Assembly (NCBI GenBank): GCA_944474755.1
Contig: OX104117.1
Span: 71,214,926-71,278,925, forward strand
From: Limnoperna fortunei
Taxonomy: Eukaryota; Mollusca; Bivalvia; Mytilida; Modiolidae
Direction of reading: 5' to 3'
DNA length: 64,000 nt
Positions 1 through 15,100 of the stretch are shown here, piece after piece (positions within the stretch are counted from its first letter, which is position 1; each line of letters begins with the position of its first letter). The position numbers were made by a program, and so were the translations under genes. The notes beneath the pieces are model-generated. The model saw only the letters and a list, made by a program, of their open reading frames with translations. It made no database searches and was not told where the DNA came from.

Positions 1-3000
1 GTGGATAGTCTGACTGCCACTAGAATAGTACCAATGATCGACATGTGGATAGTCTGACTGCCACTAGAATAGTACCAATGATCGACATGTGGATAGTCTG
101 ACTGCCACTAGAATAGTACCAATGATCGACATGTGGATAGTCTGACAGCCACTAGAATAGTACCAATGATCGACATGTGGATAGTCTGACTGCCACTAGA
201 ATAGTACCAATGATCGACATGTGGATAGTCTGACTGCCACTAGACTAGTACCAATGATCGACATGTGGAGAGTGACTGCCACTAGAATAGTACCAATGAT
301 CGACATGTGGATAGTCTGACTGCCACTAGAATAGTACCAATGATCGACATGTGGATAGTCTGACTGCCACTAGAATAGTACCAATGATCGACATGTGGAT
401 AGTCTGACAGCCACTAGAATAGTACCAATGATCGACATGTGGATAGTCTGCCACTAGAATAGTACCAATGATCGACATGTGGATAGTCTGACTGCCACTA
501 GAATAGTACCAATGATCGACATGTGGATAGTCTGAATGCCACTAGAATAGTACCAATGATCGACATGTGGATAGTCTGACAGCCACTAGAATAGTACCAA
601 TGATCAACATGTGGAGTGTCTGACTGCCACTAGAATAGTACCAATGATCAACATGTGGATAGTCTGACTGCCACTAGAATAGTACCAATGATCGACATGT
701 GGATAGTCTGACTGCCACTAGAATAGTACCAATGAACGACATGTGGATAGTCTGACTGCCACTAGAATAGTACCAATGATCGACATGTGGATAGTCTGAC
801 TGCCACTAGAATAGTACCAATGAACGACATGTGGATAGTCTGACTGCCACTAGAATAGTACCAATGATCAACATGTGGATAGTCTGACAGCCACTAGAAT
901 AGTACCAATGATCAACATGTGGAGTGTCTGACTGCCACTAGAATAGTACCAATGATCGACATGTGGATAGTCTGACTGCCACTAGAATAGTACCAATAAT
1001 CGATATGTGGATAGTCTGACTGCCACTAGAATAGTACCAATGATCGACATGTGGATAGTCTGCCACTAGAATAGTACCAATGATCGACATGTGGATAGTC
1101 TGACTGCCACTAGAATAGTACCAATGATCGACATGTGGATAGTCTGACTGCCACTAGAATAGTACCAATGATCAACATGTGGATAGTCTGACTACCACTA
1201 GAATAGTACCAATGATCGACATGTGGATAGTCTGACTGCCACTAGAATAGTACCAATGATCGACATGTGGATAGTCTGACTGCCACTAGAATAGTACCAA
1301 TGATCGACATGTGGATAGTCTGCCACTAGAATAGTACCAATGATCGACATGTGGATAGTCTGACTGCCACTAGAATAGTACCAATGATCGACATGTGGAT
1401 AGTCTGACAGCCACTAGAATAGTACCAATGATCGACATGTGGATAGTCTGACTGCCACTAGAATAGTACCAATGATCAACATGTGGATAGTCTGACAGCC
1501 ACTAGAATAGTACCAATGATCGACAAGTGGATAGTCTGACTGCCACTAGAATAGTACCAAGGATCCACATGTGGAGAGTCTGACAGCCACTAGAATAGTA
1601 CCAATGATCGACATGTGGATAGTCTGACTGCCACTAGAATAGTACCAAGGATCCACATGTGGAGAGTCTGACAGCCACTAGAATAGTACCAATGATCGAC
1701 ATGTGGATAGTCTGACTGCCACTAGAATAGTACCAATGATCGACATGTGGATAGTCTGACTGCCACTAGAATAGTACCAATGATCGACATGTGGATAGTC
1801 TGACTGCCACTAGAATAGTACCAATGATCGACATGTGGATAGTCTGCCACTAGAATAGTACCAATGATCGACATGTGGATAGTCTGACTGCCACTAGAAT
1901 AGTACCAATGATCGACATGTGGATAGTCTGACAGCCACTAGAATAGTACCAATGATCGACATGTGGATAGTCTGACTGCCACTAGAATAGTACCAATGAT
2001 CGACATGTGGATAGTCTGACTGCCACTAGAATAGTACCAATGATCGACATGTGGATAGTCTGACTGCCACTAGAATAGTACCAAGGATCCACATGTGGAG
2101 AGTCTGACTGCCACTAGAATAGTACCAATGATCGACATGTGGAGAGTCTGACTGCCACTAGAATAGTACCAATGATCGACATGTGGATAGTCTGACTGCC
2201 ACTAGAATATTACCAATGATCGACATGTGGATAGTCTGACTGCCACTAGAATAGTACCAATGATCGACATGTGGATAGTCTGACTGCCACTAGAATAGTA
2301 CCAATGATCGACATGTGGATAGTCTGACTGCCACTAGAATAGTACCAATGATCGACATGTGGATAGTCTGACTGCCACTAGAATAGTACCAATGATCGAC
2401 ATGTGGATAGTCTGACTGCCACTAGAATAGTACCAATGATCGACATGTGGATAGTCTGAATGCCACTAGAATAGTACCAATGATCGACATGTGGATAGTC
2501 TGACTGCCACTAGAATAGTACCAATGATCGACATGTGGATAGTCTGACTGCCACTAGAATAGTACCAATGATCGACATGTGGATAGTCTGACTGCCACTA
2601 GAATAGTACCAATGATCGACATGTGGATAGTCTGAATGCCACTAGAATAGTACCAATGATCGACATGTGGATAGTCTGAATGCCACTAGAATAGTACCAA
2701 TGATCGACATGTGGATAGTCTGAATGCCACTAGAATAGTACCAATGATCGACATGTGGATAGTCTGAATGCCACTAGAATAGTACCAATGATCGACATGT
2801 GGATAGTCTGACTGCCACTAGAATAGTACCAATGATCGACATGTGGATAGTCTGACTGCCACTAGAATAGTACCAATGATCGACATGTGGATAGTCTGAC
2901 TGCCACTAGAATAGTACCAATGATCGACATGTGGATAGTCTGACAGCCACTAGAATAGTACCAATGATCGACATGTGGATAGTCTGACTGCCACTAGAAT

Positions 3001-4790
3001 AGTACCAATGATCGACATGTGGAGAGTGACTGCCACTAGAATAGTACCAATGATCGACATGTGGAGAGTGACTGCCACTAGAATAGTACCAATGATCGAC
3101 ATGTGGATAGTCTGACTGCCACTAGAATAGTACCAATGATCGACATGTGGATAGTCTGACTGCCACTAGAATAGTACCAATGATCGACATGTGGATAGTC
3201 TGACTGCCACTAGAATAGTACCAATGATCGACATGTGGATAGTCTGACTGCCACTAGAATAGTACCAATGATCGACATGTGGATAGTCTGACTGCCACTA
3301 GAATAGTACCAATGATCGACATGTGGATAGTCTGACTGCCACTAGAATAGTACCAATGATCGACATGTGGATAGTCTGAAGGCCACTAGAATAGTACCAA
3401 TGATCGACATGTGGATAGTCTGACTGCCACTAGAATAGTACCAATGATCGACATGTGGATAGTCTGACTGCCACTAGAATAGTACCAATGATCGACATGT
3501 GGAGAGTGACTGCCACTAGAATAGTACCAATGATCGACATGTGGATAGTCTGACTGCCACTAGAATAGTACCAATGATCGACATGTGGATAGTCTGACTG
3601 CCACTAGAATAGTACCAATGATCGACATGTGGATAGTCTGAATGCCACTAGAATAGTACCAATGATCGACATGTGGATAGTCTGACTGCCACTAGAATAG
3701 TACCAATGATCGACATGTGGATAGTCTGAATGCCACTAGAATAGTACCAATGATCGACATGTGGATAGTCTGACTGCCACTAGAATAGTACCAATGATCG
3801 ACATGTGGATAGTCTGACTGCCACTAGAATAGTACCAATGATCGACATGTGGATAGTCTGACTGCCACTAGAATAGTACCAATGATCGACATGTGGATAG
3901 TCTGAATGCCACTAGAATAGTACCAATGATCGACATGTGGATAGTCTGAATGCCACTAGAATAGTACCAATGATCGACATGTGGATAGTCTGAATGCCAC
4001 TAGAATAGTACCAATGATCGACATGTGGATAGTCTGAATGCCACTAGAATAGTACCAATGATCGACATGTGGATAGTCTGAATGCCACTAGAATAGTACC
4101 AATGATCGACATGTGGATAGTCTGACTGCCACTAGAATAGTACCAATGATCGACATGTGGATAGTCTGACTGCCACTAGAATAGTACCAATGATCGACAT
4201 GTGGATAGTCTGACTGCCACTAGAATAGTACCAATGATCGACATGTGGATAGTCTGACAGCCACTAGAATAGTACCAATGATCGACATGTGGATAGTCTG
4301 ACTGCCACTAGAATAGTACCAATGATCGACATGTGGAGAGTGACTGCCACTAGAATAGTACCAATGATCGACATGTGGAGAGTGACTGCCACTAGAATAG
4401 TACCAATGATCGACATGTGGATAGTCTGAATGCCACTAGAATAGTACCAATGATCGACATGTGGATAGTCTGACTGCCACTAGAATAGTACCAATGATCG
4501 ACATGTGGATAGTCTGACTGCCACTAGAATAGTACCAATGATCGACATGTGGATAGTCTGACTGCCACTAGAATAGTACCAATGATCGACATGTGGATAG
4601 TCTGACTGCCACTAGAATAGTACCAATGATCGACATGTGGATAGTCTGACTGCCACTAGAATAGTACCAATGATCGACATGTGGATAGTCTGAAGGCCAC
4701 TAGAATAGTACCAATGATCGACATGTGGATAGTCTGACTGCCACTAGAATAGTACCAATGATCGACATGTGGATAGTCTGACTGCCACTA
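1..4790. repeat. 44-bp satellite array, left clean block
   Basis: Head-to-tail copies of a 44-bp monomer that reads GTGGATAGTCTGACTGCC, then ACTAGAATAGTACCAATG, then ATCGACAT. Copies are nearly identical. Recurrent variants are a 4-bp deletion (GTCTGCCAC, 40-bp unit), GTGGAGAGTGACTG (42 bp), TCTGACAGCC, TCTGAATGCC, GGATCCACATG and GATCAACATGTGGAGTG. These variants recur in the same order at a distance, which shows higher-order organisation: for example TCTGAAGGCC at about 3380 and 4692 inside a ~1.3-kb repeated block. The array begins before the window. It is non-coding: 44 is not a multiple of 3, and the consensus has stops in every frame after at most three monomers. Confidence 0.97.
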
Positions 4791-7700
4791 GAATAGTACT
4801 AGAATAGTACCAATGATCGACATGTGGAGAGTGACTGCCACTAGAATAGTACCAATGATCGACATGTGGATAGTCTGACTGCCACTGAGAATAGTACCAA
4901 TGATCGACATGTGGATAGTCTGACTGCCACTAGAATAGTACCAATGATCGACATGTGGATAGTCTGAATGCCACTAGAATAGTACCAATGATCGACATGT
5001 GGATAGTCTGGACAGCCACTAGAATAGTACCAATGATCAACATGTGGAGTGTCTGACTGCCACTAGAATAGTACCACATGATCAACATGTGGATAGTCTG
5101 ACTGCCACTAGAATAGTACCAATGATCGACATGTGGATAGTCTGACTGCCACTAGAAATAGTACCAATGAACGACATGTGGATAGTCTGACTGCCACTAG
5201 AATAGTACCAATGATCGACATGTGGATAGTCTGACTGCCACTAGAATAGTACCAATGAACGACATGTGGATAGTCTGACTGTCCACTAGAATAGTACCAA
5301 TGATCAACATGTGGATAGTCTGACAGCCACTAGAATAGTACCAATGATCAACATGTGAGTGTCTGACTGCCACTAGAATAGTACCAATGATCGACATGTG
5401 GATAGTCTGACTGCCACTAGAATAGTACCAATGATCGACATGTGGATAGTCTGACTGCCACTAGAATAGTACCAATGATCGACATGTGGATAGTCTGCCA
5501 CTAGTATAGTACCAATGATCGACATGTGGATAGTCTGACTGCCACTAGAATAGTACCAATGATCGACATGTGGATAGTCTGACCTGCCACTAGAATAGTA
5601 CCAATGATCAACATGTGGATAGTCTGACTGCCACTAGAATAGTACCAATGATCGACATGTGGATAGTCTGACTGCCACTAGAATAGTACCAATGATCGAC
5701 ATGTGGATAGTCTGACTGCCACTAGAATAGTACCAATGATCGACATGTGGATAGTCTGCACTAGAATAGTACCAATGATCGACATGTGGATAGTCTGACT
5801 GCCCACTAGAATAGTACCAATGATCGACATGTGGATAGTCTGGACAGCCACTAGAATAGTACCAATGATCGACATGTGGATAGTCCTGACTTGCCACTAG
5901 AATAGTACCAATGATCAACATGTGGATAGTCTGACAGCCACTAGAATAGTACCATGATCGACAAGTGGATAGTCTGACTGCCCACTAGAATAGTACCAAG
6001 GATCCACATGTGGAGAGTCTGACAGCCACTAGAATAGTACCAATGATCGACATGTGGATAGTCCTGACTGCCACTAGAATAGTACCAAGGATCCACATGT
6101 GGAGAGTCTGACAGCCACTAGAATAGTACCAATGATCGACATGTGGATAGTCTGACTGCCACTAGAATAGTACCAATGATCGACATGTGGATAGTCTGAC
6201 TGCCACTAGAATAGTACCAATGATCGACATGTGGATAGTCTGACTGCCACTTAGAATAGTACCAATGATCGACATGTGGATAGTCTGACTGCCACTAGAA
6301 TAGTACCAATGATCGACATGTGGATAGTCTGACTGCCACTAGAATAGTCCCAATGATCGACATGTGGATAGTCTGCCACTAGAATAGTACCAATGATCGA
6401 CATGTGGATAGTTCTGACTGCCACTAGAATAGTACCAATGATCGACATGTGGATAGTCTGACAGCCACTAGAATAGTACCAATGATCGACATGTGGATAG
6501 TCTGACTGCCACTAGAATAGTACCAATGATCGACATGTGGATAGTCTGACTGCCACTAGAATAGTACCAATGATCGACATGTGGATAGTCTGACTGCCAC
6601 TAGAATAGAACCAAGGATCCACATGTGGAGAGTCTGACTGCCACTAGAATAGTACCAATGATCGGACATGTGGATAGTCTGAATGCCACTAGAATAGTAC
6701 AATGATCGACACGTGGATAGTCTGAATGCCACTAGAATAGTACCAAATGATCGACATGTGGATAGTCTGAATGCCACTAGAATAGTACCAATGATCGACA
6801 TGTGGATAGTCTGACTGCCACTAGAATAGTACCCAATGATCGACCATGTGGATAGTCTGACTGCCACTAGAATAGTACCAATGATCGACATGTGGATAGT
6901 CTGACTGCCACTAGAATAGTACCAATGATCGACATGTGGATAGTCTGACTGCCACTAGAATAGTACCAATGATCGACATGTGGATAGTCTGAACCTGCCA
7001 CTAGAATAGTACCAATGATCGACATGTGGATAGTCTGAATGCCACTAGAATAGTACCAATGATCGACATGTGGATAGTCTGGAATGCCACTAGAATAGTA
7101 CCAATGATCGACATGTGGATAGTCTGAATGCCACTAGAATAGTACCAATGATCGACATGTGGATAGTTCTGAATGCCACTAGAAATAGTACCAATGATCG
7201 ACATGTGGATCGTTCTGACTGCCACTAGAATAGTACCAGATGATCGACATGAAGAGTCTGACTGCCAATTAGAATTGTACAATGATCGACATGTGGATAG
7301 TCTGACTGCCACTAGAATAGTACCAATGATCGACATGTGGATAGTCTGACTGCCACTAGAATAGTACCAATGATCGACATGTGGATAGTCCTGACTGCCA
7401 CTAGAATAGTACCAATGATCGACATGTGGATAGTCTGACTGCCACTAGAATAGTACCAATGATCGACATGTGGATAGTCTGACTGCCACTAGAATAGTAC
7501 CAATGATCGACATGTGGATAGTCTGACAGCCACTAGAATAGTACCAATGATCGACATGTGGATAGTCCTGACTGCCACTAGAATAGTACCAATGATCCGA
7601 CATGTGGAGAGTGGACAGCCACTAGAATAGTACCAATGATCGACATTTGGAGAGTGACTGCCACTAGAATAGTACCAATGATCGACATGTGGATAGTCTG

Positions 7701-8962
7701 ACTGCCACTAGAATAGTACCAATGATCGACATGTGGATAGTCTGACTGCCACTAGAATAGTACCAATGATCGACATGTGGATAGTCTGACTGCACTAGAA
7801 TAGTACCAATGATCGACATGTGGATAGTCTGACTGCCACTAGAATAGTACCAATGATCGACATGTGGATAGTCTGACTGCCACTAGAATAGTACCAATGA
7901 TCGACATGTGGATAGTCTGACTGCCACTAGAATAGTACCAATGATCGACATGTGGATAGTCTGACAGCCACTAGAATAGTACCAATGATCGACATGTGGA
8001 TAGTCTGACTGCCACTAGAATAGTACCAATGATCGACATGTGGATAGTCTGACTGCCACTAGAATAGTACCAATGATCGACATGTGGAGAGTGACTGCCA
8101 CTAGAATAGTACCAATGATCGACATGTGGATAGTCTGACTGCCACTAGAATAGTACCAATGATCGACATGTGGATAGTCTGACTGCCACTAGAATAGTAC
8201 CAATGATCGACATGTGGATAGTCTGACAGCCACTGAGAATAGTACCAATGATCGACATGTGGATAGTCTGCCCACTAGAATAGTACCAATGATCGACATG
8301 TGGATAGTCTGACTGCCACTTAGAATAGTACCCAATGATCGACATGTGGATAGTCTGACTGCCACTAGAATAGTACCAATGATCGACATGTGGATAGTCT
8401 GACAGCCACTAGAATAGTACCAATGATCAACATGTGGAGTGTCTGACTGCCACTAGAATAGTACCAATGATCAACATGTGGATAGTCTGACTGCCACTAG
8501 AATAGTACCAATGATCGACATGTGGATAGTCTGACTGCCACTAGAATAGTACCAATGATCGACATGTGGATAGTCTGACTGCCACTAGAATAGTACCAAT
8601 GATCGACATGTGGATAGTCCTGACTGCCACTAGAATAGTACCAATGAACGACATGTGGATAGTCTGACTGCCACTAGAATAGTACCAATGATCAAACATG
8701 TGGATAGTCTGACAGCCACTAGAATAGTACCAATGATCAAACATGTGGAGTGTCTGACTGCCACTAGAATAGTACCAATGATCGACATGTGGATAGTCTG
8801 ACTGCCACTAGAATAGTACCAATGATCGATATGTGGATAGTCTGACTGCCACTAGAATAGTACCATGATCGACATGTGGATAGTCTGCCACTAGAATAGT
8901 ACCAATGATCGACATGTGGATAGTCTGACTGCCACTAGAATAGTACCAATGATCGACATGTG
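4791..8962. repeat. 44-bp satellite array, indel-rich block before the gap
   Basis: Same 44-bp monomer, but this stretch carries scattered one-base insertions and deletions absent elsewhere (GTCCTGAC, GCCCACTAG, TCTGGACAGCC, CACTGAGAATAG, GTACCCAATG, and a duplicated TAGTAC at about 4795). From about 5162 onward the order of monomer variants matches the clean block after the gap at 9163-12944. The pattern resembles raw long-read error left unpolished at a contig end. Confidence 0.9.
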
Positions 8963-9162
8963 NNNNNNNNNNNNNNNNNNNNNNNNNNNNNNNNNNNNNN
9001 NNNNNNNNNNNNNNNNNNNNNNNNNNNNNNNNNNNNNNNNNNNNNNNNNNNNNNNNNNNNNNNNNNNNNNNNNNNNNNNNNNNNNNNNNNNNNNNNNNNN
9101 NNNNNNNNNNNNNNNNNNNNNNNNNNNNNNNNNNNNNNNNNNNNNNNNNNNNNNNNNNNNNN
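8963..9162. other. Assembly gap (200 N)
   Basis: Exactly 200 Ns with satellite on both sides. The round length suggests a placeholder gap. Because the left flank repeats the right flank, the true gap may be negative, meaning the contigs overlap. Confidence 0.99.
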
Positions 9163-12100
9163 AATAGTACCAATGAACGACATGTGGATAGTCTGACTGC
9201 CACTAGAATAGTACCAATGATCGACATGTGGATAGTCTGACTGCCACTAGAATAGTACCAATGAACGACATGTGGATAGTCTGACTGCCACTAGAATAGT
9301 ACCAATGATCAACATGTGGATAGTCTGACAGCCACTAGAATAGTACCAATGATCAACATGTGGAGTGTCTGACTGCCACTAGAATAGTACCAATGATCGA
9401 CATGTGGATAGTCTGACTGCCACTAGAATAGTACCAATGATCGACATGTGGATAGTCTGACTGCCACTAGAATAGTACCAATGATCGACATGTGGATAGT
9501 CTGCCACTAGAATAGTACCAATGATCGACATGTGGATAGTCTGACTGCCACTAGAATAGTACCAATGATCGACATGTGGATAGTCTGACTGCCACTAGAA
9601 TAGTACCAATGATCAACATGTGGATAGTCTGACTGCCACTAGAATAGTACCAATGATCGACATGTGGATAGTCTGACTGCCACTAGAATAGTACCAATGA
9701 TCGACATGTGGATAGTCTGACTGCCACTAGAATAGTACCAATGATCGACATGTGGATAGTCTGCCACTAGAATAGTACCAATGATCGACATGTGGATAGT
9801 CTGACTGCCACTAGAATAGTACCAATGATCGACATGTGGATAGTCTGACAGCCACTAGAATAGTACCAATGATCGACATGTGGATAGTCTGACTGCCACT
9901 AGAATAGTACCAATGATCAACATGTGGATAGTCTGACAGCCACTAGAATAGTACCAATGATCGACAAGTGGATAGTCTGACTGCCACTAGAATAGTACCA
10001 AGGATCCACATGTGGAGAGTCTGACAGCCACTAGAATAGTACCAATGATCGACATGTGGATAGTCTGACTGCCACTAGAATAGTACCAAGGATCCACATG
10101 TGGAGAGTCTGACAGCCACTAGAATAGTACCAATGATCGACATGTGGATAGTCTGACTGCCACTAGAATAGTACCAATGATCGACATGTGGATAGTCTGA
10201 CTGCCACTAGAATAGTACCAATGATCGACATGTGGATAGTCTGACTGCCACTAGAATAGTACCAATGATCGACATGTGGATAGTCTGACTGCCACTAGAA
10301 TAGTACCAATGATCGACATGTGGATAGTCTGACTGCCACTAGAATAGTACCAATGATCGACATGTGGATAGTCTGCCACTAGAATAGTACCAATGATCGA
10401 CATGTGGATAGTCTGACTGCCACTAGAATAGTACCAATGATCGACATGTGGATAGTCTGACAGCCACTAGAATAGTACCAATGATCGACATGTGGATAGT
10501 CTGACTGCCACTAGAATAGTACCAATGATCGACATGTGGATAGTCTGACTGCCACTAGAATAGTACCAATGATCGACATGTGGATAGTCTGACTGCCACT
10601 AGAATAGTACCAAGGATCCACATGTGGAGAGTCTGACTGCCACTAGAATAGTACCAATGATCGACATGTGGATAGTCTGAATGCCACTAGAATAGTACCA
10701 ATGATCGACACGTGGATAGTCTGAATGCCACTAGAATAGTACCAATGATCGACATGTGGATAGTCTGAATGCCACTAGAATAGTACCAATGATCGACATG
10801 TGGATAGTCTGACTGCCACTAGAATAGTACCAATGATCGACATGTGGATAGTCTGACTGCCACTAGAATAGTACCAATGATCGACATGTGGATAGTCTGA
10901 CTGCCACTAGAATAGTACCAATGATCGACATGTGGATAGTCTGACTGCCACTAGAATAGTACCAATGATCGACATGTGGATAGTCTGACTGCCACTAGAA
11001 TAGTACCAATGATCGACATGTGGATAGTCTGAATGCCACTAGAATAGTACCAATGATCGACATGTGGATAGTCTGAATGCCACTAGAATAGTACCAATGA
11101 TCGACATGTGGATAGTCTGAATGCCACTAGAATAGTACCAATGATCGACATGTGGATAGTCTGAATGCCACTAGAATAGTACCAATGATCGACATGTGGA
11201 TAGTCTGACTGCCACTAGAATAGTACCAATGATCGACATGAAGAGTCTGACTGCCAATAGAATAGTACCAATGATCGACATGTGGATAGTCTGACTGCCA
11301 CTAGAATAGTACCAATGATCGACATGTGGATAGTCTGAATGCCACTAGAATAGTACCAATGATCGACATGTGGATAGTCTGACTGCCACTAGAATAGTAC
11401 CAATGATCGACATGTGGATAGTCTGACTGCCACTAGAATAGTACCAATGATCGACATGTGGATAGTCTGACTGCCACTAGAATAGTACCAATGATCGACA
11501 TGTGGATAGTCTGACAGCCACTAGAATAGTACCAATGATCGACATGTGGATAGTCTGACTGCCACTAGAATAGTACCAATGATCGACATGTGGAGAGTGA
11601 CTGCCACTAGAATAGTACCAATGATCGACATGTGGAGAGTGACTGCCACTAGAATAGTACCAATGATCGACATGTGGATAGTCTGACTGCCACTAGAATA
11701 GTACCAATGATCGACATGTGGATAGTCTGACTGCCACTAGAATAGTACCAATGATCGACATGTGGATAGTCTGACTGCCACTAGAATAGTACCAATGATC
11801 GACATGTGGATAGTCTGACTGCCACTAGAATAGTACCAATGATCGACATGTGGATAGTCTGACTGCCACTAGAATAGTACCAATGATCGACATGTGGATA
11901 GTCTGACTGCCACTAGAATAGTACCAATGATCGACATGTGGATAGTCTGACAGCCACTAGAATAGTACCAATGATCGACATGTGGATAGTCTGACTGCCA
12001 CTAGAATAGTACCAATGATCGACATGTGGATAGTCTGACTGCCACTAGAATAGTACCAATGATCGACATGTGGAGAGTGACTGCCACTAGAATAGTACCA

Positions 12101-15100
12101 ATGATCGACATGTGGATAGTCTGACTGCCACTAGAATAGTACCAATGATCGACATGTGGATAGTCTGACTGCCACTAGAATAGTACCAATGATCGACATG
12201 TGGATAGTCTGACAGCCACTAGAATAGTACCAATGATCGACATGTGGATAGTCTGCCACTAGAATAGTACCAATGATCGACATGTGGATAGTCTGACTGC
12301 CACTAGAATAGTACCAATGATCGACATGTGGATAGTCTGAATGCCACTAGAATAGTACCAATGATCGACATGTGGATAGTCTGACAGCCACTAGAATAGT
12401 ACCAATGATCAACATGTGGAGTGTCTGACTGCCACTAGAATAGTACCAATGATCAACATGTGGATAGTCTGACTGCCACTAGAATAGTACCAATGATCGA
12501 CATGTGGATAGTCTGACTGCCACTAGAATAGTACCAATGAACGACATGTGGATAGTCTGACTGCCACTAGAATAGTACCAATGATCGACATGTGGATAGT
12601 CTGACTGCCACTAGAATAGTACCAATGAACGACATGTGGATAGTCTGACTGCCACTAGAATAGTACCAATGATCAACATGTGGATAGTCTGACAGCCACT
12701 AGAATAGTACCAATGATCAACATGTGGAGTGTCTGACTGCCACTAGAATAGTACCAATGATCGACATGTGGATAGTCTGACTGCCACTAGAATAGTACCA
12801 ATGATCGATATGTGGATAGTCTGACTGCCACTAGAATAGTACCAATGATCGACATGTGGATAGTCTGCCACTAGAATAGTACCAATGATCGACATGTGGA
12901 TAGTCTGACTGCCACTAGAATAGTACCAATGATCGACATGTGGATAGTCTGACTGCCACTAGAATAGTACCAATGATCAACATGTGGATAGTCTGACTAC
13001 CACTAGAATAGTACCAATGATCGACATGTGGATAGTCTGACTGCCACTAGAATAGTACCAATGATCGACATGTGGATAGTCTGACTGCCACTAGAATAGT
13101 ACCAATGATCGACATGTGGATAGTCTGCCACTAGAATAGTACCAATGATCGACATGTGGATAGTCTGACTGCCACTAGAATAGTACCAATGATCGACATG
13201 TGGATAGTCTGACAGCCACTAGAATAGTACCAATGATCGACATGTGGATAGTCTGACTGCCACTAGAATAGTACCAATGATCAACATGTGGATAGTCTGA
13301 CAGCCACTAGAATAGTACCAATGATCGACAAGTGGATAGTCTGACTGCCACTAGAATAGTACCAAGGATCCACATGTGGAGAGTCTGACAGCCACTAGAA
13401 TAGTACCAATGATCGACATGTGGATAGTCTGACTGCCACTAGAATAGTACCAAGGATCCACATGTGGAGAGTCTGACAGCCACTAGAATAGTACCAATGA
13501 TCGACATGTGGATAGTCTGACTGCCACTAGAATAGTACCAATGATCGACATGTGGATAGTCTGACTGCCACTAGAATAGTACCAATGATCGACATGTGGA
13601 TAGTCTGACTGCCACTAGAATAGTACCAATGATCGACATGTGGATAGTCTGCCACTAGAATAGTACCAATGATCGACATGTGGATAGTCTGACTGCCACT
13701 AGAATAGTACCAATGATCGACATGTGGATAGTCTGACAGCCACTAGAATAGTACCAATGATCGACATGTGGATAGTCTGACTGCCACTAGAATAGTACCA
13801 ATGATCGACATGTGGATAGTCTGACTGCCACTAGAATAGTACCAATGATCGACATGTGGATAGTCTGACTGCCACTAGAATAGTACCAAGGATCCACATG
13901 TGGAGAGTCTGACTGCCACTAGAATAGTACCAATGATCGACATGTGGAGAGTCTGACTGCCACTAGAATAGTACCAATGATCGACATGTGGATAGTCTGA
14001 CTGCCACTAGAATATTACCAATGATCGACATGTGGATAGTCTGACTGCCACTAGAATAGTACCAATGATCGACATGTGGATAGTCTGACTGCCACTAGAA
14101 TAGTACCAATGATCGACATGTGGATAGTCTGACTGCCACTAGAATAGTACCAATGATCGACATGTGGATAGTCTGACTGCCACTAGAATAGTACCAATGA
14201 TCGACATGTGGATAGTCTGACTGCCACTAGAATAGTACCAATGATCGACATGTGGATAGTCTGAATGCCACTAGAATAGTACCAATGATCGACATGTGGA
14301 TAGTCTGACTGCCACTAGAATAGTACCAATGATCGACATGTGGATAGTCTGACTGCCACTAGAATAGTACCAATGATCGACATGTGGATAGTCTGACTGC
14401 CACTAGAATAGTACCAATGATCGACATGTGGATAGTCTGAATGCCACTAGAATAGTACCAATGATCGACATGTGGATAGTCTGAATGCCACTAGAATAGT
14501 ACCAATGATCGACATGTGGATAGTCTGAATGCCACTAGAATAGTACCAATGATCGACATGTGGATAGTCTGAATGCCACTAGAATAGTACCAATGATCGA
14601 CATGTGGATAGTCTGAATGCCACTAGAATAGTACCAATGATCGACATGTGGATAGTCTGACTGCCACTAGAATAGTACCAATGATCGACATGTGGATAGT
14701 CTGACAGCCACTAGAATAGTACCAATGATCGACATGTGGATAGTCTGACTGCCACTAGAATAGTACCAATGATCGACATGTGGATAGTCTGACAGCCACT
14801 AGAATAGTACCAATGATCGACATGTGGATAGTCTGACTGCCACTAGAATAGTACCAATGATCGACATGTGGAGAGTGACTGCCACTAGAATAGTACCAAT
14901 GATCGACATGTGGAGAGTGACTGCCACTAGAATAGTACCAATGATCGACATGTGGATAGTCTGACTGCCACTAGAATAGTACCAATGATCGACATGTGGA
15001 TAGTCTGACTGCCACTAGAATAGTACCAATGATCGACATGTGGATAGTCTGACTGCCACTAGAATAGTACCAATGATCGACATGTGGATAGTCTGACTGC

